5,085 bases of DNA from CAYGXH01 sp964354485. Its GTDB lineage: Bacteria > Bacteroidota > Ignavibacteria > UBA10030 > SZUA-254. This document shows, one piece after another, positions 1-5,085 of this stretch (within the stretch, counting starts at the first letter, position 1; the number at the start of each line of letters is the position of its first letter). The notes under the pieces are model-generated. The model saw only the letters and a list, made by a program, of their open reading frames with translations, did not search any database and had not been told where the DNA came from. Both the position numbers and the translations under genes were made by a program. The stretch spans positions 1 through 5,085 of the forward strand of contig CAYGZY010000133.1 in NCBI GenBank assembly GCA_964354485.1, given 5' to 3'.

Positions 1-837
1 TTTTTGATCATGGAACGCATGAAAAGCCGGACGGTATTGCGTCATAATATTGACATAAGTCGAGGTCGATATTTCTTCTGCTATAAACCGCATTATCTCG
101 CACGATCGGGCAATGTCATGAGGAAGAACGAGGTGCCGGACAAGGAGTCCGCGGAATGCCACACCGTCATTGCCACATTTGAGATCGCCAACCTGCCTGT
201 ACATCTCTCTTACTGCTGCCCTGGCTGCCTCTGGGTAGCGGCGTATCCCTGAGTAAAGATAGGCAGTTTCTTCATCCCAATATTTAAAATCGGGCATATA
301 GATATCCACAACACCATTAAGTAATCTCAGAGTCCCGATTGAATCATAACCACCGGTGTTGTATACAAGAGGAATATGAAGGCCTGATGGAATCGCCTGC
401 ACGAGAGCACGAATGATATTTGGCACGTAATGAGTGGGCGTTACAAGGTTTATGTTGTGACAGCCGCGCTCCTGTAGACCGAGCATCAGGTTGCTCAATT
501 GGGTATCGGAGACCGGTTGCCCTTCGCCAAGCTGACTTATTTCATAATTCTGACAGAAAAGACAATGTAAGGGGCAATGGCAAAAAAATATTGTTCCGGA
601 CCCGCAGGATCCGACAAGAGGATCCTCTTCTCCAAAGTGAGGTGACGCACTCGAAACAACTGTACATGAGCCGCCGTTGCATCCGCCTTTTTCGCCTTTT
701 ATGCGGTTGATGTGACATTCATTTGGACATAATTCACACGATTCTGCCTTCCTAGAGAATATTTCTTCCCTCCATCGGAGTTCCCCGCTCCTGAACAATT
801 GTAAATATGACGGCTGCTGATCATGTTCGGTGTTCAT
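1..837 (-). CDS. PflX-like radical SAM protein (COG1313 type), C-terminus cut by window edge
   Basis: The minus-strand frame is open for 279 residues from ATG 837 to the left edge. It reads as a radical SAM protein of the group annotated as putative pyruvate formate-lyase activating enzyme (PflX/COG1313). The N-terminal part has a four-cysteine cluster (C34, C37, C41, C53) typical of this group, then GTIFF and the SAM/4Fe-4S motif C88-x3-C92-x2-C95 followed by QNYEIS. Family blocks continue in order: GCHNINLVTPTHYVP (125-139), VYNTGGYD (158-165), DIYMPDFKY (178-186), RGLLVRHLVLP (229-239) and YVNIMTQYRPA (261-271). From these blocks I expect only a few dozen residues to be missing. The members I know have Ser-Gly before the first motif cysteine; here it is Cys-His, giving an extra C86. 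Known family chemistry is reductive cleavage of SAM; the substrate is not known to me. The start at 837 is the first ATG and leaves YLQLFRSGEL near the N-terminus as in relatives, but no strong ribosome binding site precedes it; TTG 876 would add 13 residues. Confidence 0.9.
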   Translation of the reverse strand, partial: MNTEHDQQPSYLQLFRSGELRWREEIFSRKAESCELCPNECHINRIKGEKGGCNGGSCTVVSSASPHFGEEDPLVGSCGSGTIFFCHCPLHCLFCQNYEISQLGEGQPVSDTQLSNLMLGLQERGCHNINLVTPTHYVPNIIRALVQAIPSGLHIPLVYNTGGYDSIGTLRLLNGVVDIYMPDFKYWDEETAYLYSGIRRYPEAARAAVREMYRQVGDLKCGNDGVAFRGLLVRHLVLPHDIARSCEIMRFIAEEISTSTYVNIMTQYRPAFHAFHDQK

Positions 838-870
838 ATGATATCTTAACGTAAATAATTCTCTCGTTAC

Positions 871-899
871 TTTCAACGGAAAATAAACCGGCTTGTCAA
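871..899 (-). promoter_or_regulatory. Possible promoter of the radical SAM gene (weak -10)
   Basis: On the minus strand a perfect TTGACA lies at 899-894, and 17 bases on, at 876-871, is TTGAAA, which matches the -10 consensus at only three positions. The spacing to ATG 837 is suitable. The -35 match is convincing, the -10 is not, so this is only a candidate. Confidence 0.22.
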
Positions 900-909
900 A
901 CCTTTCACT

Positions 910-937
910 TTGAAAAGACAATCGGATTTTGTATTTT
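910..937 (+). promoter_or_regulatory. Possible promoter of the UbiA-DUF362 unit
   Basis: TTGAAA at 910-915 and TATTTT at 932-937 are separated by 16 bases, a passable sigma70-like pair. It would start transcription near 944, leaving a leader of about 84 bases that contains the inverted repeat at 951-972. A second -10-like TATAGT at 994-999 has no matching -35. Both are inferences from hexamer matching alone. Confidence 0.22.
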
Positions 938-950
938 TATTGAAATTTCA

Positions 951-972
951 GGTTCTGCTGCAGAGCAGAATC
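951..972. repeat. Inverted repeat in the divergent spacer (hairpin or operator)
   Basis: TTCTGCT (953-959) and AGCAGAA (964-970) are perfect inverted repeats around a 4-base GCAG loop. In plus-strand RNA the stem extends by a G-U and a G-C pair to 951-972, nine pairs in all. It sits 55 bases upstream of the UbiA start in the spacer between two divergent genes. There is no following T run, so it does not look like an intrinsic terminator. A regulator operator or a leader hairpin are the likely readings. Confidence 0.5.
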
Positions 973-1027
973 ATAAGTCAATGGAAAGTACTGTATAGTC
1001 GAGGATTCGTTTACCTCCTAATACGTC

Positions 1028-1915
1028 ATGTTTCAAAAAACGTCATATATCATATCGTCGATGCGACTCCAGCAATGGATAAAGAATCTATTTATCTTTG
1101 CGGCTCTCATATTTTCAGCAAATCTCTTCAACCTGCACGATCTTATATACACCGTTCTCGGATTTCTCTTTTTCTCTCTGTCGGCGAGTGGTGTCTACAT
1201 CATTAATGATATCGCGGATTTTGAAAAAGATAAACTGCACCCTCTCAAGTCCCGGCGCCCGCTGCCATCCGGTCGTTTATCAAAAAGTCTTGCCCTGGTT
1301 GCATCGGTTCTTCTTCTGCTGATCGGTCTGATCGGTTCCTTTTATCTCAATCTGAATTTTGCAGTTATCATTATCCTTTATATAATCATTAATCTAATTT
1401 ATTCATTTAAGGTGAAGGAGATAGTCATCCTTGATGTTATGACAATATCGGCAGGATTTGTCCTACGCGTCGTCAGTGGAGCAGTTCTTATAAATGTTCC
1501 CACGTCAGAATGGCTCATCATCTGCACGGTACTTCTCTCGCTATTTCTTGGTTTCAGTAAACGGCGTCACGAACTTATTTTGCTTGAAAATCATGCAATC
1601 AGTCATCGTTCCGTATTGCGAGATTACAGCCCCATTTTCCTGGATCAAATGATCAGTATCGTCACGGCAACAACGGTCATGTCGTTTGCATTATATACGA
1701 TTTCGGAAGAAACAGTACACAAATTTGGTACGACACACCTCATCTACACAGTTCCATTCGTTCTCTACGGAATATTCAGGTATCTATATCTGGTGCATAA
1801 AAAAGAGGAGGGAGGAAATCCCGCGAAGCTGGCGCTCACAGATGTTCCCCTCTTAGTCAATATCATCCTCTGGTTTATCTGCGTGACTTTGATTATTTAC
1901 CTGAAGCAATTATGA
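1028..1915 (+). CDS. UbiA-family prenyltransferase, decaprenyl-phosphate phosphoribosyltransferase-like
   Basis: A 295-residue membrane protein with about nine hydrophobic helices, matching the UbiA subgroup that includes 5-phosphoribosyl-1-diphosphate:decaprenyl-phosphate phosphoribosyltransferase (Rv3806c type). The N-terminal signature RLQQWIKN (13-20) is followed by the metal-binding motif N60-D61-x2-D64-x3-D68 and then by HPLKSRRPLPSG (71-82). The second conserved block is YSFKVKEIVILD (125-136) plus GFVLRVVSGA (143-152), followed by SKRRHEL (177-183) and DYSPIFLDQMI (199-209). Family members transfer a phosphoribosyl or prenyl group at the cytoplasmic membrane face. A phosphoribosyl transfer onto a polyprenyl phosphate is the best guess, but the arabinose-forming DprE partners are not in the window. 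ATG 1028 is the first start after an in-frame TAA at 1019; ATG 1061 (residue 12) lies right before the conserved RLQQW and could be the true start. Neither has a good Shine-Dalgarno sequence. The stop overlaps the DUF362 start by 4 bases. Confidence 0.88.
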   Translation: MFQKTSYIISSMRLQQWIKNLFIFAALIFSANLFNLHDLIYTVLGFLFFSLSASGVYIINDIADFEKDKLHPLKSRRPLPSGRLSKSLALVASVLLLLIGLIGSFYLNLNFAVIIILYIIINLIYSFKVKEIVILDVMTISAGFVLRVVSGAVLINVPTSEWLIICTVLLSLFLGFSKRRHELILLENHAISHRSVLRDYSPIFLDQMISIVTATTVMSFALYTISEETVHKFGTTHLIYTVPFVLYGIFRYLYLVHKKEEGGNPAKLALTDVPLLVNIILWFICVTLIIYLKQL

Positions 1916-3024
1916 GTAAATCGATAGTAGCAGCCCTCCGGACGAGTCCGGCAACGGTTATCAGCGATATCGAAAAGCTCATTTCACTGGCAGGAGTGGA
2001 GAAGCACCTGTTGAAAACCGCACCGACTATCCTTAAGGACAACATTTCATGGCATTTTCCGTTTCCCGGATCCAACACGACGCCGTGGCAGCTCGAAGGA
2101 ACAATTCTTGCCCTGAAGCATGCGGGTTATGCTCAGCAGGTGTGTGTACAGAACAAAACTGTGGTCACGAATGCCTTTAAGGGAGAAGACCTTAACAACT
2201 ACAAACGCATATTCCGAAATTATGATATCCCTGTTCTATATAATTTCAGGAAAGGCGATATGAACTGGATTTCATACACGCCGAAGCGGAAGATGCACGT
2301 TCTCGATAAAATCTATCCGGAAGGCATCACTATACCGGATTACTTTTTCGGGAAGAACATTATTCACCTGCCGACAATGAAATGTCATATATACACCACA
2401 ACGACAGGTGCAATGAAAAATGCTTTCGGCGGACTATTGAATAACAAACGGCATTACACGCATTCATGGATTCATAAAACACTTGTCGACCTTCTAGCAA
2501 TTCAGAAAGAGATCCACGCCGGTATATTTGCCCTCATGGATGGTACGACGGCAGGTAACGGTCCTGGTCCGCGGACCATGTTTCCGGTCATCAAAAATTA
2601 TATACTTGCCAGCGCAGACCAAGTCGCAATAGACGCAGTGGCGGCGAAGATGATGGGATTCGACCCCATGAGTATAGAATACATCAACATCAGCCACCAG
2701 GATCGGTTGGGAGTAGGCGATGTAAGGGATATTGAAATTGTCGGAGATGATATCTCAAAAGAATCCTGGGATTTTGAGGTCGGTGACAACGGCGCAAGCA
2801 TGGTAGGTGATTTGCTCTGGTATGGCCCGTTTAAAAGTCTGCAAAAACTGTTTTTTCATACTCCTCTGGTTTATCTTTTTATCCTCGGCTCCGAGATCTA
2901 TCACGATTACTACCGGTGGCCCCTGAGGGACCGTAAAGTCTTTGAAAAATGGAAGAGGTCGACTCCTTGGGGAGAGCTCTTCCAAAAATATGAAACGGGA
3001 AAAGCGCCTGACGCGATAGGTTGA
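1912..3024 (+). CDS. DUF362 domain protein without ferredoxin domain
   Basis: A 370-residue protein whose central part follows the DUF362 pattern: HLPTMKCHIYTTTTGAMKN (152-170), then AFGG (171-174), R180, H181 and H184; H188-K189 and D193-L194; D210-G211 leading to GNGPGPRT (215-222); ASADQVAIDAVAAKMMGFDP (233-252); and GLG-like LGVGD with IEIVGDD (266-280). Many DUF362 proteins carry a 4Fe-4S ferredoxin region; this one has only two cysteines (C78, C158) and no CxxC motif, so no cluster is expected. After the domain comes a C-terminal extension with a hydrophobic stretch at about 312-328, ending in tyrosine- and tryptophan-rich sequence (YHDYYRWP, 330-337), which could touch or anchor in the membrane. 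The biochemical role of this family is not established. The ATG overlaps the UbiA stop (ATGA at 1912-1915), so the two proteins are probably made together and act in one step or complex; that is inference. The N-terminal region (about 1-140) is less recognisable. Confidence 0.87.
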   Translation: MSKSIVAALRTSPATVISDIEKLISLAGVEKHLLKTAPTILKDNISWHFPFPGSNTTPWQLEGTILALKHAGYAQQVCVQNKTVVTNAFKGEDLNNYKRIFRNYDIPVLYNFRKGDMNWISYTPKRKMHVLDKIYPEGITIPDYFFGKNIIHLPTMKCHIYTTTTGAMKNAFGGLLNNKRHYTHSWIHKTLVDLLAIQKEIHAGIFALMDGTTAGNGPGPRTMFPVIKNYILASADQVAIDAVAAKMMGFDPMSIEYINISHQDRLGVGDVRDIEIVGDDISKESWDFEVGDNGASMVGDLLWYGPFKSLQKLFFHTPLVYLFILGSEIYHDYYRWPLRDRKVFEKWKRSTPWGELFQKYETGKAPDAIG

Positions 3025-3048
3025 GAGAAACGAAAATTCTCCTATATA
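3021..3048 (+). promoter_or_regulatory. Candidate promoter of the EamA transporter gene
   Basis: TTGAGA (3021-3026, five of six to the -35 consensus) and TATATA (3043-3048) are 16 bases apart, and transcription would start near 3055, about 31 bases before ATG 3086. The -35 element overlaps the TGA stop of the DUF362 gene. If the genome were archaeal, the same CTATATA could serve as a TATA box. Read-through from the upstream pair remains possible because I see no terminator between them. Confidence 0.35.
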
Positions 3049-3085
3049 CCTTCTACTTGTGTAACTCTGACATCCATATTTTCTA

Positions 3086-4006
3086 ATGACCAATTCCATA
3101 TCAAAGCAGCGGCGAGCAGAACTTTTACTCCTCTCGGTCACGGTAATATGGGGAAGCACCTTTGCCATATCAAAATTCGTCCTTCTGTACTCCACGCCGC
3201 TGATATACATGTCGATCCGTTTTTTCCTGGCTGCAGGCATAGTACTCGTACTGTTCTTTAAACGGGTATCAGTCATTCCGCTCTCGACCTACAGAAAAGG
3301 ATCCATACTTGGCATCATTTTATTTCTTGGTTTCGCCTTACAGACAGTAGGCCTCCAGTACACGACCGCATCGAAATCAGCCTTTATAACCGGTCTCATG
3401 GTCGTTTTAACACCGATCGTTCATACAGCGGTCCAGCGTATCATCAAAATGGAACCTAAACCATTGCGTGTTGGAAATATCGTCGGAGTCGTCTGCTCGG
3501 TAGCCGGACTTTATATGCTGACCACTCCTAAAGGTTCTTCTTTTACGATCGGTGATGCAATGAACCTGGGGTGCGCATTCTTCTTTGCATGCTATATCGT
3601 TTATCTTGATTTTGCATCAGATGAACCAGATAAGTTGCAGCTTACATACGTACAGTTTTGGGTGTGCGGAATCCTTGGTCTAGTATCAGCTTGGCTTTTG
3701 GAAGACATAAGAATCACTTTCACCGGTGACCTTATAGTGTACATCCTTTATCTTACGGTATTTGCCACAATTATCGCGATGTGGGTACAGAATCAGGTCC
3801 AGGGGGATACAATACCAACGCGCGCAGCAGTAATTTTTTCAATCGAGCCCGTCCTTGCATCGATTTTTGCGTATTTCATGCTTGGTGAAATACTCGGAAC
3901 AATGGGCGCCGTCGGTGCATCAGTAATTCTAGTCGGGATTATAATATCTGAGTTTTCCGATGAAATACCTCTCTTTGGCAAAACGCTCAATTGGAATCGA
4001 AAATAA
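3086..4006 (+). CDS. EamA-family (DMT superfamily) transporter
   Basis: A 306-residue integral membrane protein with the usual size and ten-helix plan of the drug/metabolite transporter superfamily, made of two EamA repeats. Approximate helices are 13-33, 38-57, 72-91, 96-117, 127-146, 157-175, 187-204, 215-234, 246-267 and 270-288. The first helix carries the hallmark IWGSTFAISK (21-30). The end of the first repeat has GLQYTTASKSAFITGL (89-104), and the second has PTRAAVIFSIEPVLASIFAY (244-263) and LGEILG (266-271), all standard for YdcZ/RhaT/EamA-like exporters. Family members export or import small metabolites and amino acids in the inner membrane; the substrate cannot be told from sequence. 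ATG 3086 is the first start after an in-frame TGA at 3068 and lacks a visible Shine-Dalgarno sequence. It lies 61 bases after DUF362 on the same strand and converges on the kinase gene. Confidence 0.93.
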   Translation: MTNSISKQRRAELLLLSVTVIWGSTFAISKFVLLYSTPLIYMSIRFFLAAGIVLVLFFKRVSVIPLSTYRKGSILGIILFLGFALQTVGLQYTTASKSAFITGLMVVLTPIVHTAVQRIIKMEPKPLRVGNIVGVVCSVAGLYMLTTPKGSSFTIGDAMNLGCAFFFACYIVYLDFASDEPDKLQLTYVQFWVCGILGLVSAWLLEDIRITFTGDLIVYILYLTVFATIIAMWVQNQVQGDTIPTRAAVIFSIEPVLASIFAYFMLGEILGTMGAVGASVILVGIIISEFSDEIPLFGKTLNWNRK

Positions 4007-4011
4007 TTTAA

Positions 4012-4049
4012 TCCGATAAGGTCTGTCGAATTCGCATAGAGATATCGGA
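4012..4049. terminator. Inverted repeat between convergent genes, possible terminator
   Basis: TCCGATA (4012-4018) and TATCGGA (4043-4049) form a perfect 7-bp inverted repeat, with a 24-base loop that contains the self-complementary CGAATTCG (4027-4034). It lies just after the transporter stop and before the convergent kinase stop. On the minus strand it is followed by a T-rich stretch (TTAAATTATTTT), so it could end kinase transcripts; no T run follows on the plus strand. The long loop makes a classical intrinsic terminator doubtful. The rest of 4007-4113 shows nothing else definite. Confidence 0.25.
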
Positions 4050-4113
4050 AATATTTCATCCGGTAATGAAGGGAATAAATTGGATTGATTGCTTTAAAAA
4101 GAAGAGCAGAACC

Positions 4114-4884
4114 CTATGGAGATTGGATAGGAAGCTTTACGGTGAAAGTTGTTCCGTACCCTTCCGTGCTCTTTACGCGGATTTCCCCGCGGAAACTTTT
4201 TACGATACCGTAACTGACCCATAATCCCAATCCGGTTCCTTCTCCGACATTCTTCGTCGTGAAGAACGGTTCAAAGATCTTCGGGATGTCATCCGGTCGA
4301 ATTCCCTTACCATTATCCTCCACCAATACATAGAGTGCGCTGTCCTGTACATATGACTGGATTGTTATTGTTTTTTTTGTTTTTCCGTAGCGTTCCATCT
4401 GCTGGATGGATTGATCGCACAGTGCATCGACACCGTTGAGGAACAGGTTGATAAAGACCTGTTCAATCTGGTCCGGGACGAGCATCAGGAGCGGTACATT
4501 CGGATCGAGGGTAGCCTCGATACTGATATTCTTGGCTTTTTTACTCACCCTGATGATTTCAATGGCATCTCGTATAACCTTGTTGATGTCCGTGAGCTGC
4601 ATTTCGTAATTTGATTTACGTGAAAAATCGACGAGATCCCGTATGATCCGCGAGATGCGCGTTATCTGGCTCTTGATCAATTCAAGTTTATCCTGGATAA
4701 ACTCATCTTCACTGGTCCGCTGGAGGATCTGTACTAGTGAAGAGATCGATGCAAGCGGATTACCCACTTCATGTGCCAAACCTGCAGCAAGCATGCCTAT
4801 ACTCTCCATCTTCTGGGCATGGATGAGCTGCTGCTCGAGGTTTCTCTGATCTGAGATGTCCCTGTGGATACCGAAATACCCCAC
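4114..4884 (-). CDS. Sensor histidine kinase (PAS end, HisKA, HATPase_c), N-terminally truncated
   Basis: From GTG 4884 this encodes 256 residues of a two-component sensor kinase of the NtrB/AtoS/ZraS style. The first residues (GYFGIHRDISDQRN) are the end of a PAS domain and its linker. HisKA follows with H-box MLAAGLAHEVGNPLASIS (31-48); H39 is the expected phosphate acceptor. The HATPase_c domain has the N box EQVFINLFLN (141-150), G1 box DNGKGI (190-195), F box FEPFFTTK (204-211) and G2 box GEGTGLGL (214-221), so the catalytic core looks complete and active. The frame stays open upstream to a stop at 5023-5025 and encodes further PAS residues from about 4959, yet contains no ATG, GTG or TTG before 4884. 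The true N-terminus is therefore lost, shifted in frame, or uses an unusual start. No transmembrane segment or receiver domain is present, and no response regulator lies in the window. Upstream on the same strand is an F420 ligase fragment. Without its sensory region the signal cannot be guessed. Confidence 0.85.
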   Translation of the reverse strand: MGYFGIHRDISDQRNLEQQLIHAQKMESIGMLAAGLAHEVGNPLASISSLVQILQRTSEDEFIQDKLELIKSQITRISRIIRDLVDFSRKSNYEMQLTDINKVIRDAIEIIRVSKKAKNISIEATLDPNVPLLMLVPDQIEQVFINLFLNGVDALCDQSIQQMERYGKTKKTITIQSYVQDSALYVLVEDNGKGIRPDDIPKIFEPFFTTKNVGEGTGLGLWVSYGIVKSFRGEIRVKSTEGYGTTFTVKLPIQSP

Positions 4885-4959
4885 AATTTTTCCCTTTGCG
4901 CCTACGATTGGTGAAACGAGCAGTTGAGTGTAGAAAGGTTCTCCGCCTCGCTTCTTTTT
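4885..4959 (-). pseudogene. Remnant of the kinase PAS domain upstream of its only start
   Basis: In the kinase frame these 25 codons read KKKRGGEPFYTQLLVSPIVG and then AKGKI, running directly into VGYFGIHRDIS. This is the typical last third of a PAS domain (basic turn, GEPFY strand, SPI strand, GxxxGY strand). It shows that the coding sense of the kinase once began well before GTG 4884. Upstream of 4959 this frame gives non-PAS sequence and then a TGA at 5023-5025. I call it a remnant because no start codon serves it; a frameshift error in the sequence could make it part of a longer intact gene. Confidence 0.55.
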
Positions 4960-5085
4960 AGGCGAGATAGACCCCTGACCACTGCAACCGGTATACGTTC
5001 CGTCCCTTGTCCCATGACAAGTTCAGCTGCCGCCGCAATCTCGTCTGCGAGTCCCACATACTTGTACCTCAGCCGATAGCCAAAG
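4902..5085 (-). CDS. CofE-like coenzyme F420-0:L-glutamate ligase, C-terminal fragment
   Basis: The minus-strand frame whose first complete codon is at 5084-5082 gives 60 residues before TAG 4904-4902. Residues 1-39 closely resemble the C-terminal part of F420-0:gamma-glutamyl ligases (CofE, and the N-terminal domain of FbiB): FGYRLRYKYVGLADEIAAAA (1-20), then ELVMGQ (21-26) and IPVAVVRGL (31-39). CofE adds glutamates to coenzyme F420-0 using GTP in the cytoplasm. The N-terminal bulk lies beyond the right edge. Residues 40-60 (from SRLKRSEAENL on) are uncertain, because the same DNA in another frame encodes a clear PAS-domain end belonging to the kinase. Either the ligase really ends here with an unusual tail, or its true 3' end was replaced. 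Presence of this gene suggests an F420-using organism, although CofE homologues also occur in bacteria with no proven F420. Confidence 0.72.
   Translation of the reverse strand, partial: FGYRLRYKYVGLADEIAAAAELVMGQGTERIPVAVVRGLSRLKRSEAENLSTLNCSFHQS

Noticed and set aside
611..626. Two GGATCC copies within 16 bases
   Set aside because: They fall in conserved codons of the radical SAM protein (around DPLVGSCGS), so they need no other explanation.
4..710. Plus-strand open frames opposite the radical SAM gene (4-252 and 420-710)
   Set aside because: The opposite strand encodes a continuous protein with clear family motifs; these frames give featureless sequence.
3025..3041. GAGAA/TTCTC inverted repeat after the DUF362 stop as a terminator
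   Set aside because: Only five pairs, low GC and no following T run; it also overlaps a better promoter candidate.
2755..3276. 173-codon open frame on the minus strand across the DUF362 end, the spacer and the transporter start
   Set aside because: It lies antisense to two well-supported genes, spans their boundary, and its product has no recognisable motif.
4103..4113. AGAGCAGAACC just after the kinase stop resembles an arm of the inverted repeat at 951-972 (nine bases shared exactly)
   Set aside because: A nine-base match on either strand is not rare enough in 5 kb, and only one arm is present here.

Overview
The window carries six protein-coding regions, two of them cut by its ends, and no RNA gene, CRISPR array or insertion sequence that I can recognise. 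From left to right they are: a radical SAM protein of the PflX type (minus strand, C-terminus beyond the left edge); a UbiA-family prenyltransferase resembling decaprenyl-phosphate phosphoribosyltransferase, and a DUF362 protein overlapping it by 4 bases (both plus); an EamA/DMT transporter (plus); and then on the minus strand a PAS/HisKA/HATPase_c sensor kinase, preceded by the 3' end of a CofE-like coenzyme F420-0:L-glutamate ligase reading in from the right edge.

Layout. The radical SAM gene and the UbiA gene diverge from a 190-base spacer (838-1027) holding weak promoter-like hexamers and a clear 9-bp-stem inverted repeat at 951-972. UbiA and DUF362 share an ATGA stop/start and are almost certainly one translationally coupled unit. 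The transporter follows after 61 bases and may have its own promoter, whose -35 element overlaps the DUF362 stop codon. The transporter and the kinase converge on a 107-base spacer (4007-4113) with a long-loop inverted repeat.

The most unusual place is 4902-5085. In one minus frame the DNA encodes a convincing C-terminal piece of an F420 ligase. In a different minus frame, beginning about 4959, it encodes the end of a PAS domain that runs on into the kinase. The kinase frame has a stop at 5023-5025 and no usual start codon before GTG 4884, so the kinase has lost most of its PAS domain. A deletion joining two genes, a sequencing frameshift, or an assembly chimera could each explain this.

Organism. 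Base composition is moderate and several genes lack a visible Shine-Dalgarno sequence. The kinase has bacterial-style motifs and the promoter-like sites are sigma70-like, which favours a bacterium. F420 ligases and PflX-like radical SAM proteins also occur in archaea, so I cannot name a phylum. The genes do not form one obvious pathway; only the UbiA-DUF362 pair looks functionally linked.
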